This document shows, in pieces, positions 1 through 10,157 of a stretch of DNA of 64,000 bases; the stretch's first letter is position 1, and every line of letters starts with the position of its first letter. The notes beneath the pieces are model-generated. The model did not search any database, was not told the origin of the DNA, and saw only the letters and a program-made list of their open reading frames with translations. The position numbers and the translations under genes are program-made. Source of the DNA: Pannonibacter sp. XCT-53 (GTDB taxonomy: Bacteria; Pseudomonadota; Alphaproteobacteria; Rhizobiales; Stappiaceae); the NCBI RefSeq assembly GCF_009915765.1, contig NZ_JAABLQ010000001.1, positions 1,364,001 to 1,428,000 on the forward strand. Reading direction: 5' to 3'.

Positions 1-426
1 CGACTGGGACGGGACCTGGCCTGCCGTCTGGCCCGAAGTCTGGGTGGCAGTCTGGCTGACCTCGGCCGCGGCGGTCTTCAGCGTCGCCAGCGCGCCGAGC
101 GGGACCGTTTCCAGCCCATCGGCCCGGTAGGTGTAATATTTCGGGCCGGTGACCTTGTTGGCAGCAATCGTCGAGCGGTCCAGCTGCCGCGGCTGCGGCG
201 CCGCCGGGGCAACCGGCTCGAGCCGCTCCTTCGGCTGATAGTCCGGGTTGAACAGCCGGTCGAGGAAGGATTGCGCCGAGGCCGGACTGGCCGCGGAAAG
301 TGCAAGGCAGGCTGACGCCGCCAGCAGGACGGAGCGGGAAAACCCCTTACGGAAACGGCCCTTCTGGAAACATCCCTTGGCGGCATCTTCCGTAAGGACG
401 AGGGCGGAACGACAATCCGAGCGCAT
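1..426 (-). CDS. secreted protein N-terminus, probable L,D-transpeptidase (partial)
   Basis: An open frame on the minus strand starts at ATG 426-424, preceded by an AGAGG ribosome-binding site, and stays open to the left edge, so only the first 142 codons are visible. After a basic N-terminal stretch there is a signal-peptide-like segment (SVLLAASACLALSAASPASA, followed by QS), then a Pro-rich linker and the segment GPKYYTYRADGLETVPLGAL at about residues 93-112. That pattern resembles the N-terminal region of YcbB-type murein L,D-transpeptidases of Rhizobiales, which crosslink peptidoglycan in the periplasm. The catalytic domain lies outside the window, so the family call is inference. The end of the visible part is rich in Thr, Gln and Ser. 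Neighbour: ssb lies upstream on the same strand, about 470 bases away. Confidence 0.45.
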   Translation of the reverse strand, partial: MRSDCRSALVLTEDAAKGCFQKGRFRKGFSRSVLLAASACLALSAASPASAQSFLDRLFNPDYQPKERLEPVAPAAPQPRQLDRSTIAANKVTGPKYYTYRADGLETVPLGALATLKTAAAEVSQTATQTSGQTAGQVPSQS

Positions 427-896
427 GCGTCAAAAACCTCTGATCAAAATCATCGCCCGCCCGATCCGTGCCCCCACAGACCGTGCCGGCCTCCGCCGGC
501 AGGAGTGCCGGCGCCAGTGTCCCGGCGTCGGAACCGGCCGGTCCCTGCGGACCCGGCATGCCGGTCCTGCGACGCCCTCCTCTGCCTCGCCGACCATACT
601 AGCCGATCCCCCACCCGAAGGTTAACGCAAAGAAAGAAGCCGCGCATGTCCGGCCGCCGGCAAGCCCCGGGCTGTCGTCAGAATGCCACAGTCGGGCCCC
701 GCGGATCGCGCCTGCCGCCGTGGTCACCGGCCGCGCCGGCATGACCCCGGCATGCCACGATCCCCCGGGGCTGCCCGAGTGTTGATGGCCAGACGCAGAT
801 GGCCAGATGCCGGCTGCCTTTCCCGCCTCGAGGGCGAGCGGCCCTGTCCGGACGGTATCGTCAGGGCAGGGCCTCGCCAGAGGGGCAACCGCTGCG
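427..896. other. non-coding gap between ssb and the left-edge gene
   Basis: I see no convincing gene in this stretch of about 470 bases. It is very GC-rich, with several short GGCATG-containing palindromes. A 14-base imperfect tandem repeat (GATGGCCAGACGCA then GATGGCCAGATGCC) lies at 784-811. It should hold the promoter of the left-edge gene, but no clear -35/-10 pair stands out. Confidence 0.5.
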
Positions 897-1484
897 TCAG
901 AACGGGATCTCGTCGTCCATGCCGCCGCCGAAGCCGCCGCCCGAGCCGCCCGAGCCGCCCGAACCGCCCCCATAGCCGCCGCCCGACGAGCCCCCGCCCG
1001 AGGCACCGCCGTAGCCGCCCGACGAGCCGCCCCCATAGCCGCCACCGGACGAGCCGCCGCCGTACCCGCCGCCGCCGCCTTCATAGCCGCCGGACGAGCC
1101 GTAATCCGGCAGGGCGCCGCCGCCGCCCTCGCCCCGGCCGTCCAGCATGGTCAGGGCGCCGTTGAAGCCCTGCAGCACGACTTCGGTGGAGTAGCGCTCC
1201 TGACCGCCCTGGTCCTGCCACTTGCGGGTCTGCAGCTGGCCCTCGATGTAGACCTTGGCACCCTTGCGCAGGTACTGCTCGGCAATCTTGCAGAGACCCT
1301 CGTTGAAGATCACGACCCGATGCCATTCCGTGCGCTCGCGCCGCTCGCCCGACCCGCGGTCGCGCCAGGTCTCGGAGGTGGCGATGCGCAGGTTGGCGAC
1401 CGGACGGCCGTCCTGGGTGCGGCGGATTTCAGGATCGGCGCCGAGATTGCCGACCAAAATGACCTTGTTGACGCTTCCCGCCAT
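897..1484 (-). CDS. ssb: single-stranded DNA-binding protein
   Basis: This 195-residue protein binds single-stranded DNA during replication, recombination and repair. The OB fold occupies about residues 1-112 (start [19 protein letters not shown], with a TEWHRVV segment). A long Gly/Ser/Tyr-rich linker follows, built from GGGYGGG-type repeats, and then the acidic tail MDDEIPF that docks partner proteins. I chose ATG 1484 over an upstream in-frame ATG at 1523 because AAGGAG sits 9 bases before it and the family begins there. The gene is divergent from uvrA, and a LexA operator (1789-1803) lies in the shared region, so SOS regulation is likely. The repetitive Gly tail is typical for alphaproteobacterial SSB. 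Confidence 0.97.
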   Translation of the reverse strand: MAGSVNKVILVGNLGADPEIRRTQDGRPVANLRIATSETWRDRGSGERRERTEWHRVVIFNEGLCKIAEQYLRKGAKVYIEGQLQTRKWQDQGGQERYSTEVVLQGFNGALTMLDGRGEGGGGALPDYGSSGGYEGGGGGYGGGSSGGGYGGGSSGGYGGASGGGSSGGGYGGGSGGSGGSGGGFGGGMDDEIPF

Positions 1485-1788
1485 GTTCCGGGCTCCTTGT
1501 TGCTCGTCTCTGCCTGTTTCCATGCCGTGCCGGCGGCCGCTGCGGGTCCCCTCCTCGCGGTCCCGTCCGACGCAGGGCCCGACGGCACCGCGCGCGGCGG
1601 GCGCAGCATGCGAGGGCCGGCACGACGGATCGGCCGGACCCTAGCGCCTTATCGCCGCCGCCGCACCCGTGCTTTCGCCCTTTTGCACAAAGCGCCGCGC
1701 CGCCGGGCCGCACCACTGGGCCGCGCCCTGGCCCGTTGAGGGGCCACTCGGGACCCGGTCGGGACGCTTGCGGCTGAAAACAGGTCTT

Positions 1789-1803
1789 GTTCTTTTTTTG
1801 TTC
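1789..1803. promoter_or_regulatory. LexA (SOS) box between ssb and uvrA
   Basis: The sequence reads GTTC, seven T residues, GTTC, an exact match to the alphaproteobacterial LexA operator GTTC-N7-GTTC. It lies 305 bases upstream of the ssb start and 556 bases upstream of the uvrA start. Both genes are classic SOS targets. Confidence 0.85.
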
Positions 1804-1995
1804 CTGTTGTAGCAAGGAGACAGGCGGCTGGCAAGGACGCAGATGCGATTGGTCCGGATGCGTCCGGGCTGCGTAGGATCAAAATGTCGTCTGCGGGACG
1901 GGCCCTTGCGGCGCGCCAGGCAGGCGGAGACGGGCGCGGGGCCAGGGCGCTGGGTCAGGTCGCGAGGTCAGGGCGCGGGGCCAGGGCAAAGGACC

Positions 1996-2179
1996 CGCAT
2001 GCCGGGACGGCCGGCGTGTCGGGGCGTCCGGCATGTCGGGGCGACCTGCCTGCAGGAACGATCGTCATGTCGGGGAGACCGGCATGCTGGGCGACCTGCG
2101 TGCGGATTTGGCCGGCATGCAGGGGCGATCGTCGTGCAAGGGGTCTTCCTGCCGGCGGACCCGGCACGCGGGGGCATCC
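1996..2179. repeat. 17-bp degenerate minisatellite
   Basis: About ten head-to-tail units of 17 bp (one of 16, one of about 15) with a consensus near GGCATGTCGGGGCGACC. Units start at 1996, 2013, 2030, 2047, 2064, 2081, 2097, 2114 and 2131; after a degenerate 15-base unit another begins at 2163. A 17-bp period is not a multiple of three, and the frames crossing it have no family signature, so it is non-coding. It sits between the LexA box and the uvrA promoter region. Confidence 0.8.
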
Positions 2180-2246
2180 GGCAGGGGCCTCCCGGCGCTC
2201 GCTGACCGCCTGGCTTCCGTGATTGCCTGGCCTCCGTGATTGCCGG

Positions 2247-2274
2247 TTGAGCCCTCGCTTGCGGCGCGTATATA
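2247..2274 (+). promoter_or_regulatory. candidate uvrA promoter
   Basis: TTGAGC (2247-2252), a 16-base spacer and TATATA (2269-2274) resemble a sigma-70 promoter about 85 bases upstream of the uvrA start. Just before it the segment CCGTGATTGCC is repeated twice (from 2217 and from 2234). If this is the real promoter, the LexA box lies far upstream of it. Judged by eye only. Confidence 0.4.
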
Positions 2275-2358
2275 GCAGTGAACCTTATCCCCCGGGGTGG
2301 CGGCCCGCGGCCGCCCGCCCGCGTGCCCGCCGCCGGCGGGTCAGCCAGGAACGATCCC

Positions 2359-5370
<3,012 letters not shown>

Positions 5371-5416
5371 TGCCGCAATGCACAATCTGGCGATTCGATC
5401 GATTTAAATGATCAGG

Positions 5417-5451
5417 GGCGGGGCAGAACAGGCTGTCCCGCCTTTGTTTTT
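5417..5451 (+). terminator. rho-independent terminator after uvrA
   Basis: A 10-bp stem (GGCGGGGCAG with CTGTCCCGCC, one G-U pair) and the loop AACAGG are followed by TTTGTTTTT. It lies 46 bases downstream of the uvrA stop. Confidence 0.75.
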
Positions 5452-5621
5452 CCGCCTTGCACAATTCGCATGACTGACATGCAGGACTGGACCTTCTCGC
5501 AGATGCGAAGAGGATCTAGATATTGGCCATCGGAACGGCGCTGCACCGCACAAGAGGTCAGCCAGACAGGCAGATCCAGGCGGAAGCCGGCAGCCGCTCC
5601 ACAAGGTCAAGGATCGGACAC

Positions 5622-5771
5622 ATGTTCAACACCGTCGTTCGCAAGTACAACTCGTGGGTCAACTACCGCCGCACCGTCGAGGAGCTGTCCCGCCTGTCCA
5701 ACCGCGAGCTGAGCGACCTTGGCATCGGCCGCGGCGACATCGAGTTCATCGCCCGCCGCGCCAGCCGCTGA
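5622..5771 (+). CDS. DUF1127 small protein, copy 1 (CcaF1-like)
   Basis: A 49-residue basic protein with the DUF1127 pattern: an N-terminal amphipathic part (MFNTVVRKYNSWVNYRRTVE) and the conserved LSRLSNRELSDLGIGRGDI segment. In Rhodobacter sphaeroides the DUF1127 protein CcaF1 is an RNA-binding protein encoded just upstream of CCUCCUCCC-motif sRNAs and acts in their maturation. The same arrangement here suggests the same job. An AAGGA lies 14 bases before the ATG. The stop codon is 30 bases upstream of the first cuckoo hairpin, so the mRNA and sRNAs are probably one transcript. It is similar but not identical to the copy at 7347. Confidence 0.9.
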   Translation: MFNTVVRKYNSWVNYRRTVEELSRLSNRELSDLGIGRGDIEFIARRASR

Positions 5772-5800
5772 GCGGTTCTGCAAGTTACAGGAATCGCGGT

Positions 5801-5921
5801 CCCGGGTTCTCCTCCTCCCAAACCCCGGATCGTGTGAGACGGCAGGTTCTTCTCCTCCCAAACCTGCCCGACTAAACGACGCCCGCCGGTACCTCCTCCC
5901 ACCGGCGGGCGTACGTTTTTT
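5801..5921 (+). ncRNA. tandem cuckoo (CcsR-like) sRNAs, cluster 1, three hairpins
   Basis: Three consecutive stem-loops each present a CCTCCTCCC-type anti-Shine-Dalgarno sequence in the loop. Hairpin 1 is at about 5802-5828 (loop motif 5811-5819; stem CCGGGTT with AACCCCGG, one bulge). Hairpin 2 is at 5841-5868 (perfect 8-bp stem GGCAGGTT/AACCTGCC; loop motif TCTCCTCCC, one base off). Hairpin 3 is at 5879-5912 (perfect 12-bp stem, loop ACCTCCTCCC) and is followed by TTTTTT, making it the terminator. This is the architecture of the cuckoo/CcsR family that follows DUF1127 genes in Rhodobacter. The RNAs could pair with ribosome-binding sites or sequester RNA-binding partners. Exact 5' ends after processing cannot be read from sequence. 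Confidence 0.85.
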
Positions 5922-6489
5922 CAGGATCCGGATGGGTCCAGTCCATGATGGAACCGGCGCGCGACGTCCCGGTAACCCGCCTTCGGCACACCTGCCCGGG
6001 GGCGTTTTCATGTGATCGCCCCGCCTCTCTGGCACAGACTGGGGCGTACGGCAGGAAACAGCGACGACAACCAGTCACAGACGCGGGACAAGCGGTAGCG
6101 GTCCGCGATGCCTCTGCGTCGTCCGGCCTTGCAGCAGGCCGCGCCGTGGTGCCGGCATGCCATCTGCCACGGCGACCGGTCCAGACGGGTGCCCAGTCCG
6201 TTCCCTAGACCGTGCCCAGACCGTGCCCTGGGCAGCTTCCCAACAGTCGTCCCAGGGTGTCTTCCCAGATCGTCTTTCCAGACCATCTTCAAAGAAGGCG
6301 CCCCGTCCAGTCGCGGCCGAGCCTCCTGCCAGAGTTGCAGGCCGGATGGCCTTGTCGCCGCAGGCGCTGGCCGAGGCGAACCCGAGCCTTCAAGGCAGGG
6401 CTGGGTCCCGTCCCGCCGGGGGACTGCGGCGCGAGGCCGGTCGGAGGTCTGACGCAGGCGGCGGGTCGAGACGGGAAAGACCAATCTGT

Positions 6490-6592
6490 CGTTCTGGCCC
6501 GCCGTTCTGGCCTGTCGTTCTGGCCCGTGGGTCTGGCCGCCGTTCTGGTCCGTCGCTCTGGTCCGTCGCTCTGGTCCGTCGCTCTGGCCCCC
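6490..6592. repeat. 13-bp tandem repeat array
   Basis: About eight units of mostly 13 bp with consensus CGTTCTGGCCCGT / CGCTCTGGTCCGT. The units at 6554 and 6567 are identical, and those at 6541 and 6580 differ by a few bases. The period is incompatible with a conserved reading frame. Confidence 0.8.
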
Positions 6593-6682
6593 GCTTCCGG
6601 CATCCGCGTGCGGCATCTGATCCCACCGGTCGAGTCCGGCATCCCGTTGCCGCGCGAGAGCCTGGCCGCCGATCCACATGCC

Positions 6683-6734
6683 CGATTCTGGTCTTCGATT
6701 CTGGCACCCGATTCTGCCACCCGGTTCTGGCACT
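6683..6734. repeat. second 13-bp tandem repeat array
   Basis: Four consecutive 13-bp units: CGATTCTGGTCTT, CGATTCTGGCACC, CGATTCTGCCACC and CGGTTCTGGCACT. They share the CGNTTCTGG core with the array at 6490-6592, so the two arrays probably had one origin. Confidence 0.8.
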
Positions 6735-7346
6735 CGTCCTTGGCGCCTGATCCACATGCCAGGTTCCAGCGCCTCGCGCGTCCGGTCGGGGGCGGCAGAT
6801 CAGGTCTGCCTGGACAAGTGCCGGCCATCGCAAGGTCGGCCTGTGACGCACCGCGGAGGACGGGGGCGGGTCGGCCGCCGGGGCAATGCAGCACACGCAG
6901 GATCGCATGGCTCGCGGCCCCGGTCCGGGCAGCGCCCGCCGGAGCGGCGATTGCACTGCACCATGCAAGGCCCCTTCCCGGCTTGCGAGGCCGCCGCATC
7001 GCCGCCCTTCCGCCGGCAGCGGCAACAGACCCTGTTGAGGGGGAAAATCCGGCAGAGTCTTGCGATTCCTGCGGGTCAGATTCGGTAACCGGCCCTCCCA
7101 GAGGCGCGTGGGCACAGCGCCGCCGCCGGTCGGCCATGCCTGGACCACGCCCGCACCACGAAGACGCCGCAGCCCCTAATGGCGCTTAACCGGCCCTGCA
7201 GATGACGCAGGGCTGGCATGATGAGCCAGCACTGGCAAACGGGATCTGGTTCCCCTATCTAGATGTCAACGAATTGATGCAGCGCCGGACACCGGGACGC
7301 CGCAAGGTTCCACAAGACACCACAAAGCAAGAAGAAAGGTAACATC

Positions 7347-7496
7347 ATGCTTCACGACATCGTTTCCAAGTACCGCTCCTGGAAGAAGTATCGCGCAACT
7401 TACGACGAACTGGCACGCATGTCCTCCCGCGAGCTGAACGACATCGGCATCTCGCGTGCAGACATTGCCCAGATTGCCCGTCAGGCCATGCGCTGA
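7347..7496 (+). CDS. DUF1127 small protein, copy 2 (CcaF1-like)
   Basis: A 49-residue protein, the same length as the copy at 5622 and alignable without gaps: W at position 12, YR at 15-16, and the segment MSSRELNDIGISRADI in place of LSNRELSDLGIGRGDI. DUF1127 proteins are small and basic, and at least one (CcaF1 of Rhodobacter) binds RNA and affects sRNA maturation. A GAAAGG lies 8 bases before the ATG. It is followed, after about 150 bases, by a second set of three CCTCCTCCC hairpins, so the whole locus looks like an old duplication of the one at 5.6 kb. Confidence 0.9.
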   Translation: MLHDIVSKYRSWKKYRATYDELARMSSRELNDIGISRADIAQIARQAMR

Positions 7497-7647
7497 GCAA
7501 GCGGCCGTCCGGACCGCCCGCAGGCTGCGCCGCACGTGCTGCTCTGCAACATGAACAAGGCAGGCATGCAGAATTGTGCATGGCGCGCAGGGCCGGGACG
7601 AATTATCTAAACATCAACACGGGCGGCGAACACGCCGCTCCGATTTT

Positions 7648-7762
7648 CGGACCAAAGGACTCCTCCTCCCACCTGCGGTCCGGCTTCGACCGATCCACCT
7701 CCTCCCGGATCGGCCATCGAAAGAGCGCTCGCCGAATCCTCCTCCCATCGGCGAGCGCTTTT
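7648..7762 (+). ncRNA. tandem cuckoo (CcsR-like) sRNAs, cluster 2, three hairpins
   Basis: Again three stem-loops show CCTCCTCCC in the loop. Hairpin 1 is at 7648-7682 (stem CGGACC/GGTCCG, with an inner AGG/CCT after a symmetric internal loop; motif 7662-7670). Hairpin 2 is at 7690-7713 (perfect 7-bp stem CCGATCC/GGATCGG; loop ACCTCCTCCC). Hairpin 3 is at 7724-7759 (perfect 12-bp stem AGCGCTCGCCGA/TCGGCGAGCGCT; motif within the loop) and runs into TTTT, so it doubles as the terminator. Stem sequences are unrelated to those of cluster 1 while the loop motif is kept, which is what selection on the loop would give. Confidence 0.85.
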
Positions 7763-7980
7763 CGATTCCAGGGTCTCTCGTCTTCCGCAGATCTCCCGAC
7801 CTGTCGCCGCACAGATCCGCAGCGGGGCGTCCGCGCTGAAAGTCCTTCCCGTCATTCCGGTCCGTCCGTCAGGTGCTCCTTGCATGGCCCAGGGACTGTC
7901 CGGGCCCGCGCGCGCCGATGCGGCCGCTATGGAGGACGCTGGAGCGACGGTGCAGCAGCCTTGCCGCTGCTTTCCAGCTC

Positions 7981-8008
7981 TTGAATGTTTCCTACGGGGT
8001 TCTACATA
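7981..8008 (+). promoter_or_regulatory. candidate promoter for the methyltransferase gene
   Basis: TTGAAT (7981-7986), a 16-base spacer and TACATA (8003-8008). The local sequence is less GC-rich than its surroundings. Visual call only. Confidence 0.35.
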
Positions 8009-8074
8009 GCGAAGATGAGCAGTCTGGAGTCGTTCCAATCCATGGTCGCGCATGGGGAACGGCTTCTTTATTAT

Positions 8075-8103
8075 GTCCGCGTCTGACCGGGTCAGACGCG
8101 GAC
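8075..8103 (+). promoter_or_regulatory. 14-bp perfect hairpin abutting a ribosome-binding site
   Basis: GTCCGCGTCTGACC (8075-8088), one unpaired G, then its exact complement (8090-8103). The ribosome-binding site GGGAGAGG (8104-8111) starts at the next base and the ATG is at 8119. It could be a protein operator, since the DNA is a near-perfect palindrome, or an RNA structure limiting translation. There is no U-tract, so it is not a simple terminator. Confidence 0.6.
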
Positions 8104-8118
8104 GGGAGAGGCAAGCGC

Positions 8119-9111
8119 ATGGCGGGAAAGATTGGCGACCGGGTCAGCAACACGACGGCCTGCAAGGTCTGCGGCACACATGACTCGGAGATCGTGGGCC
8201 TGAAGGGGCGCGATGGGTCGCCGTTGACGACGGTGATCTGCACGGGCTGCGGGCTGGTGCATTCCTGGCCGCTGCCGAGCAAGGCCGAGCTGGACGCCTA
8301 CTATGCGTCGCGTTACCGCAGCGACTACAAGGCGACGCTGACACCCAAGCGCAAGCACATCCTGCGCTACTCCCGCACGGGCCTTGGCCGGCTGGAGCGG
8401 ATCCAGAAGCATGTCCAGACCGGCGCGAAGGTGCTGGACGTGGGCAGCGGCAGTGGCGAGTTCCTCTATCTGGCCGAGCTTGCCGGCTACAAGGCAATCG
8501 GACTGGAGCCGCACAAGGGCTATTCCGACTACACCCGCCGGGTGTTCGGGGCGCAGATCGTCTGTTCGCCGCTGGAGGAGGCCGGAATCGAGGAAGGCAG
8601 CTTCGATGCCATCACGCTGCATCACGTGCTGGAACACCTGCACCTGCCGCTGACCTCGCTCAGCATCATGAACCGCTGGCTGAAGCCGGGGGGCATGCTG
8701 TTCGTGGACGTGCCGGACATCGAGAACACGCATCATGCGCCGAGCACCCGCTTCCACTATGCGCATGTCTACAATTTCAACCACGACACGCTGAAGGCGA
8801 TGCTGGCGCAGGCGGGCTTCGACCTGGCCGAGCACAATGCCGGCTCGGGAACCTCGCTCGTCGCGCGCAAGATGCGCGCGCCCGATCCGGGCCAGCTGCA
8901 TCCGATGCCGGAGAACTACGCGCGGCTTTCGGCCGCGCTGCAGCCGGCCCAGTCGGAGGCCCGCTATCAGGCCAAGCGTCCGCTGCGGCGTCTGGTGGCG
9001 CGGCTCTACCGGTTCAGCGGCGAAATCCTGCAGAGCACGCTGGTCTGGCATCCGCGCCGCATCGTCGACCGCGAATACCGCAAGTGGAAACTGGCGGCGC
9101 GGGCCGGCTGA
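8119..9111 (+). CDS. class I SAM-dependent methyltransferase with N-terminal zinc ribbon
   Basis: A 330-residue protein. Cysteine pairs at C15/C18 and C41/C44 form a zinc-ribbon-like knuckle. A Rossmann-fold methyltransferase domain follows, with the SAM motif LDVGSGSGEF at residues 106-115, the acidic end of the second strand (GLEP), and the HHVLEHL segment typical of Methyltransf_23-type enzymes. The C-terminal 80 residues are basic. Substrate unknown; relatives often act in O-antigen or lipid modification. The ATG at 8119 is set by GGGAGAGG 7 bases upstream. The strong hairpin just before this site suggests controlled expression. It lies downstream of the second cuckoo RNA cluster, but a terminator intervenes. 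Confidence 0.85.
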   Translation: MAGKIGDRVSNTTACKVCGTHDSEIVGLKGRDGSPLTTVICTGCGLVHSWPLPSKAELDAYYASRYRSDYKATLTPKRKHILRYSRTGLGRLERIQKHVQTGAKVLDVGSGSGEFLYLAELAGYKAIGLEPHKGYSDYTRRVFGAQIVCSPLEEAGIEEGSFDAITLHHVLEHLHLPLTSLSIMNRWLKPGGMLFVDVPDIENTHHAPSTRFHYAHVYNFNHDTLKAMLAQAGFDLAEHNAGSGTSLVARKMRAPDPGQLHPMPENYARLSAALQPAQSEARYQAKRPLRRLVARLYRFSGEILQSTLVWHPRRIVDREYRKWKLAARAG

Positions 9112-9174
9112 CACGCCGCCGGTCCGGATGCGCGCGGTGCCGCCGGCTGCCGGCGGCACGGGCCAAACCCGGAG

Positions 9175-9933
9175 CTAGAGCCGGGGCCGGGCCGCGAACC
9201 AGGCGGACAGGGGCTGGATGACCGGCGCGGCACCGTTGGGCGTCGGCCAGCTGTCCACCGCATAGGCGTCGCCGGAGGTCTCCAGCACCACCGCGGTGGC
9301 ATGCGGGTAGCGGCCATCGACCAGGAAGCCCCGCGCGACCGGTGCGCCGGCACGGTGATGGCGCAGCAACCCCCGGGCCTCGGCCAGCAGCAGCAGGCTG
9401 GTCGTGTTGGTGGCCTCGTCGATGCAGTCCATCTGGCCGGGCTCGCCCGCGCCCCGCATGTCGAAGCCCGGACGGTCCCCGGCCGAGCCCACGGTGGCGG
9501 CGACGCGGGTCTCCATCCAGGCGACGGCCCGCGCGATGGCCGCACGCTCGGCCTGGGGCGAGGCCCGGCCCGCGCGCAGGATGTCGCCAAGGCGCCGCAG
9601 GTCGCGCCCCGTCAGCTGCACGGGCGTCTTCCGCGCGCAGCCGAAGCTGTGACAGACATAGATCCGGTCTGTCCGCGGCGGCACGCCATCCTGGCCGGTG
9701 TACCAGGCCGTTGCCGGCTGGCTTGACTGGGCGGCACAGCCGGCGAGCGCAACGCAGAGAGCCAGCGCCAGAGCCCGCGCCAGAGCCCGCGCCCGTGTGT
9801 GCAAACGTGCCTGCGAACGTGCCGGCAAACCTGCATGGACGTGGTCTGGCGGGCAGGCGGGCGCCTGGTCTGGACGCCGCGTGCGGGCGTCCCGGGGGGC
9901 GGGCGCTGCCCTGTCGGCGCTGACTGTGCTCAT
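9175..9933 (-). CDS. predicted lipoprotein, conserved hypothetical
   Basis: A 252-residue frame. A long basic, Ala/Arg-rich N-terminus leads into a hydrophobic segment ending in the lipobox LAGC (residues 63-66), so the mature protein is probably lipid-anchored. The mature part has the motif YVCHSFGCARKTPVQLT and a later DCIDEATNTTSLLLL segment with conserved-looking cysteines. I recognise it only as an alphaproteobacterial conserved hypothetical and give no function. The first 45 residues are encoded by short DNA repeats (CGCCAGAGCCCG and related), so the true start may lie downstream of 9933, although no internal ATG precedes the signal segment. Confidence 0.7.
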   Translation of the reverse strand: MSTVSADRAAPAPRDARTRRPDQAPACPPDHVHAGLPARSQARLHTRARALARALALALCVALAGCAAQSSQPATAWYTGQDGVPPRTDRIYVCHSFGCARKTPVQLTGRDLRRLGDILRAGRASPQAERAAIARAVAWMETRVAATVGSAGDRPGFDMRGAGEPGQMDCIDEATNTTSLLLLAEARGLLRHHRAGAPVARGFLVDGRYPHATAVVLETSGDAYAVDSWPTPNGAAPVIQPLSAWFAARPRL

Positions 9934-10157
9934 GGGCGAGGCTCCCCTGACCGGCGGCGACGATGCCGCAGCGGCAGCTTATGGCTTCCGTTGCATCCTG
10001 CCCACCAAAACGATATCAGGCGGGATCATGTTTCCACGCCTGCCCGGCCACGCTGCCGGCAGGTCACCGGGACGGATCCGGGGTCAAACGCCGGGTCTGG
10101 TCCCTGGGTCCGGTGCCGCGCGAGACAGCGCTGCGGCCAACAAGAGGCTTCAATCGG

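Larger units (their letters stand above)
5926..7346. other. 1.4-kb non-coding spacer between the two DUF1127/cuckoo loci
   Basis: I find no supportable gene here. Several long open frames exist on both strands, but they translate into low-complexity Arg/Ser/Gly/Pro strings, and the region contains 13-bp tandem repeats that shift frame at every unit. It includes two 13-bp arrays (6490-6592 and 6683-6734) and a 12-base segment GATCCACATGCC that occurs twice (6671 and 6749). The last 90 bases before 7347 should contain the promoter of the second DUF1127 gene; the octamer ATCTAGAT at 7257-7264 is shared with the region upstream of copy 1 (5514-5521). Confidence 0.6.
7763..8118. other. leader region of the methyltransferase gene
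   Basis: About 350 bases without a gene. It contains a possible sigma-70 promoter (7981-8008) and a strong hairpin directly before the ribosome-binding site of the methyltransferase (8075-8103). The long open frame running in from 7873 in the gene's own frame has no protein-like features. Confidence 0.5.

Noticed and set aside
1996..2179. CRISPR-like array
   Set aside because: Units are 17 bp head to tail without spacers and are degenerate; this is a minisatellite. The 13-bp arrays at 6490 and 6683 were rejected for the same reason.
6212..7189. 325-codon open frame (and minus-strand frames) in the spacer between cuckoo loci
   Set aside because: It crosses 13-bp repeats that change frame each unit, its product is low-complexity, and it has no family signature.
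9738..9840. Small tandem repeats (CGCCAGAGCCCG and AACGTGCC types) as a regulatory element
   Set aside because: They fall inside the N-terminal coding part of the lipoprotein gene; they are simple repeats and may only reflect an over-long start.
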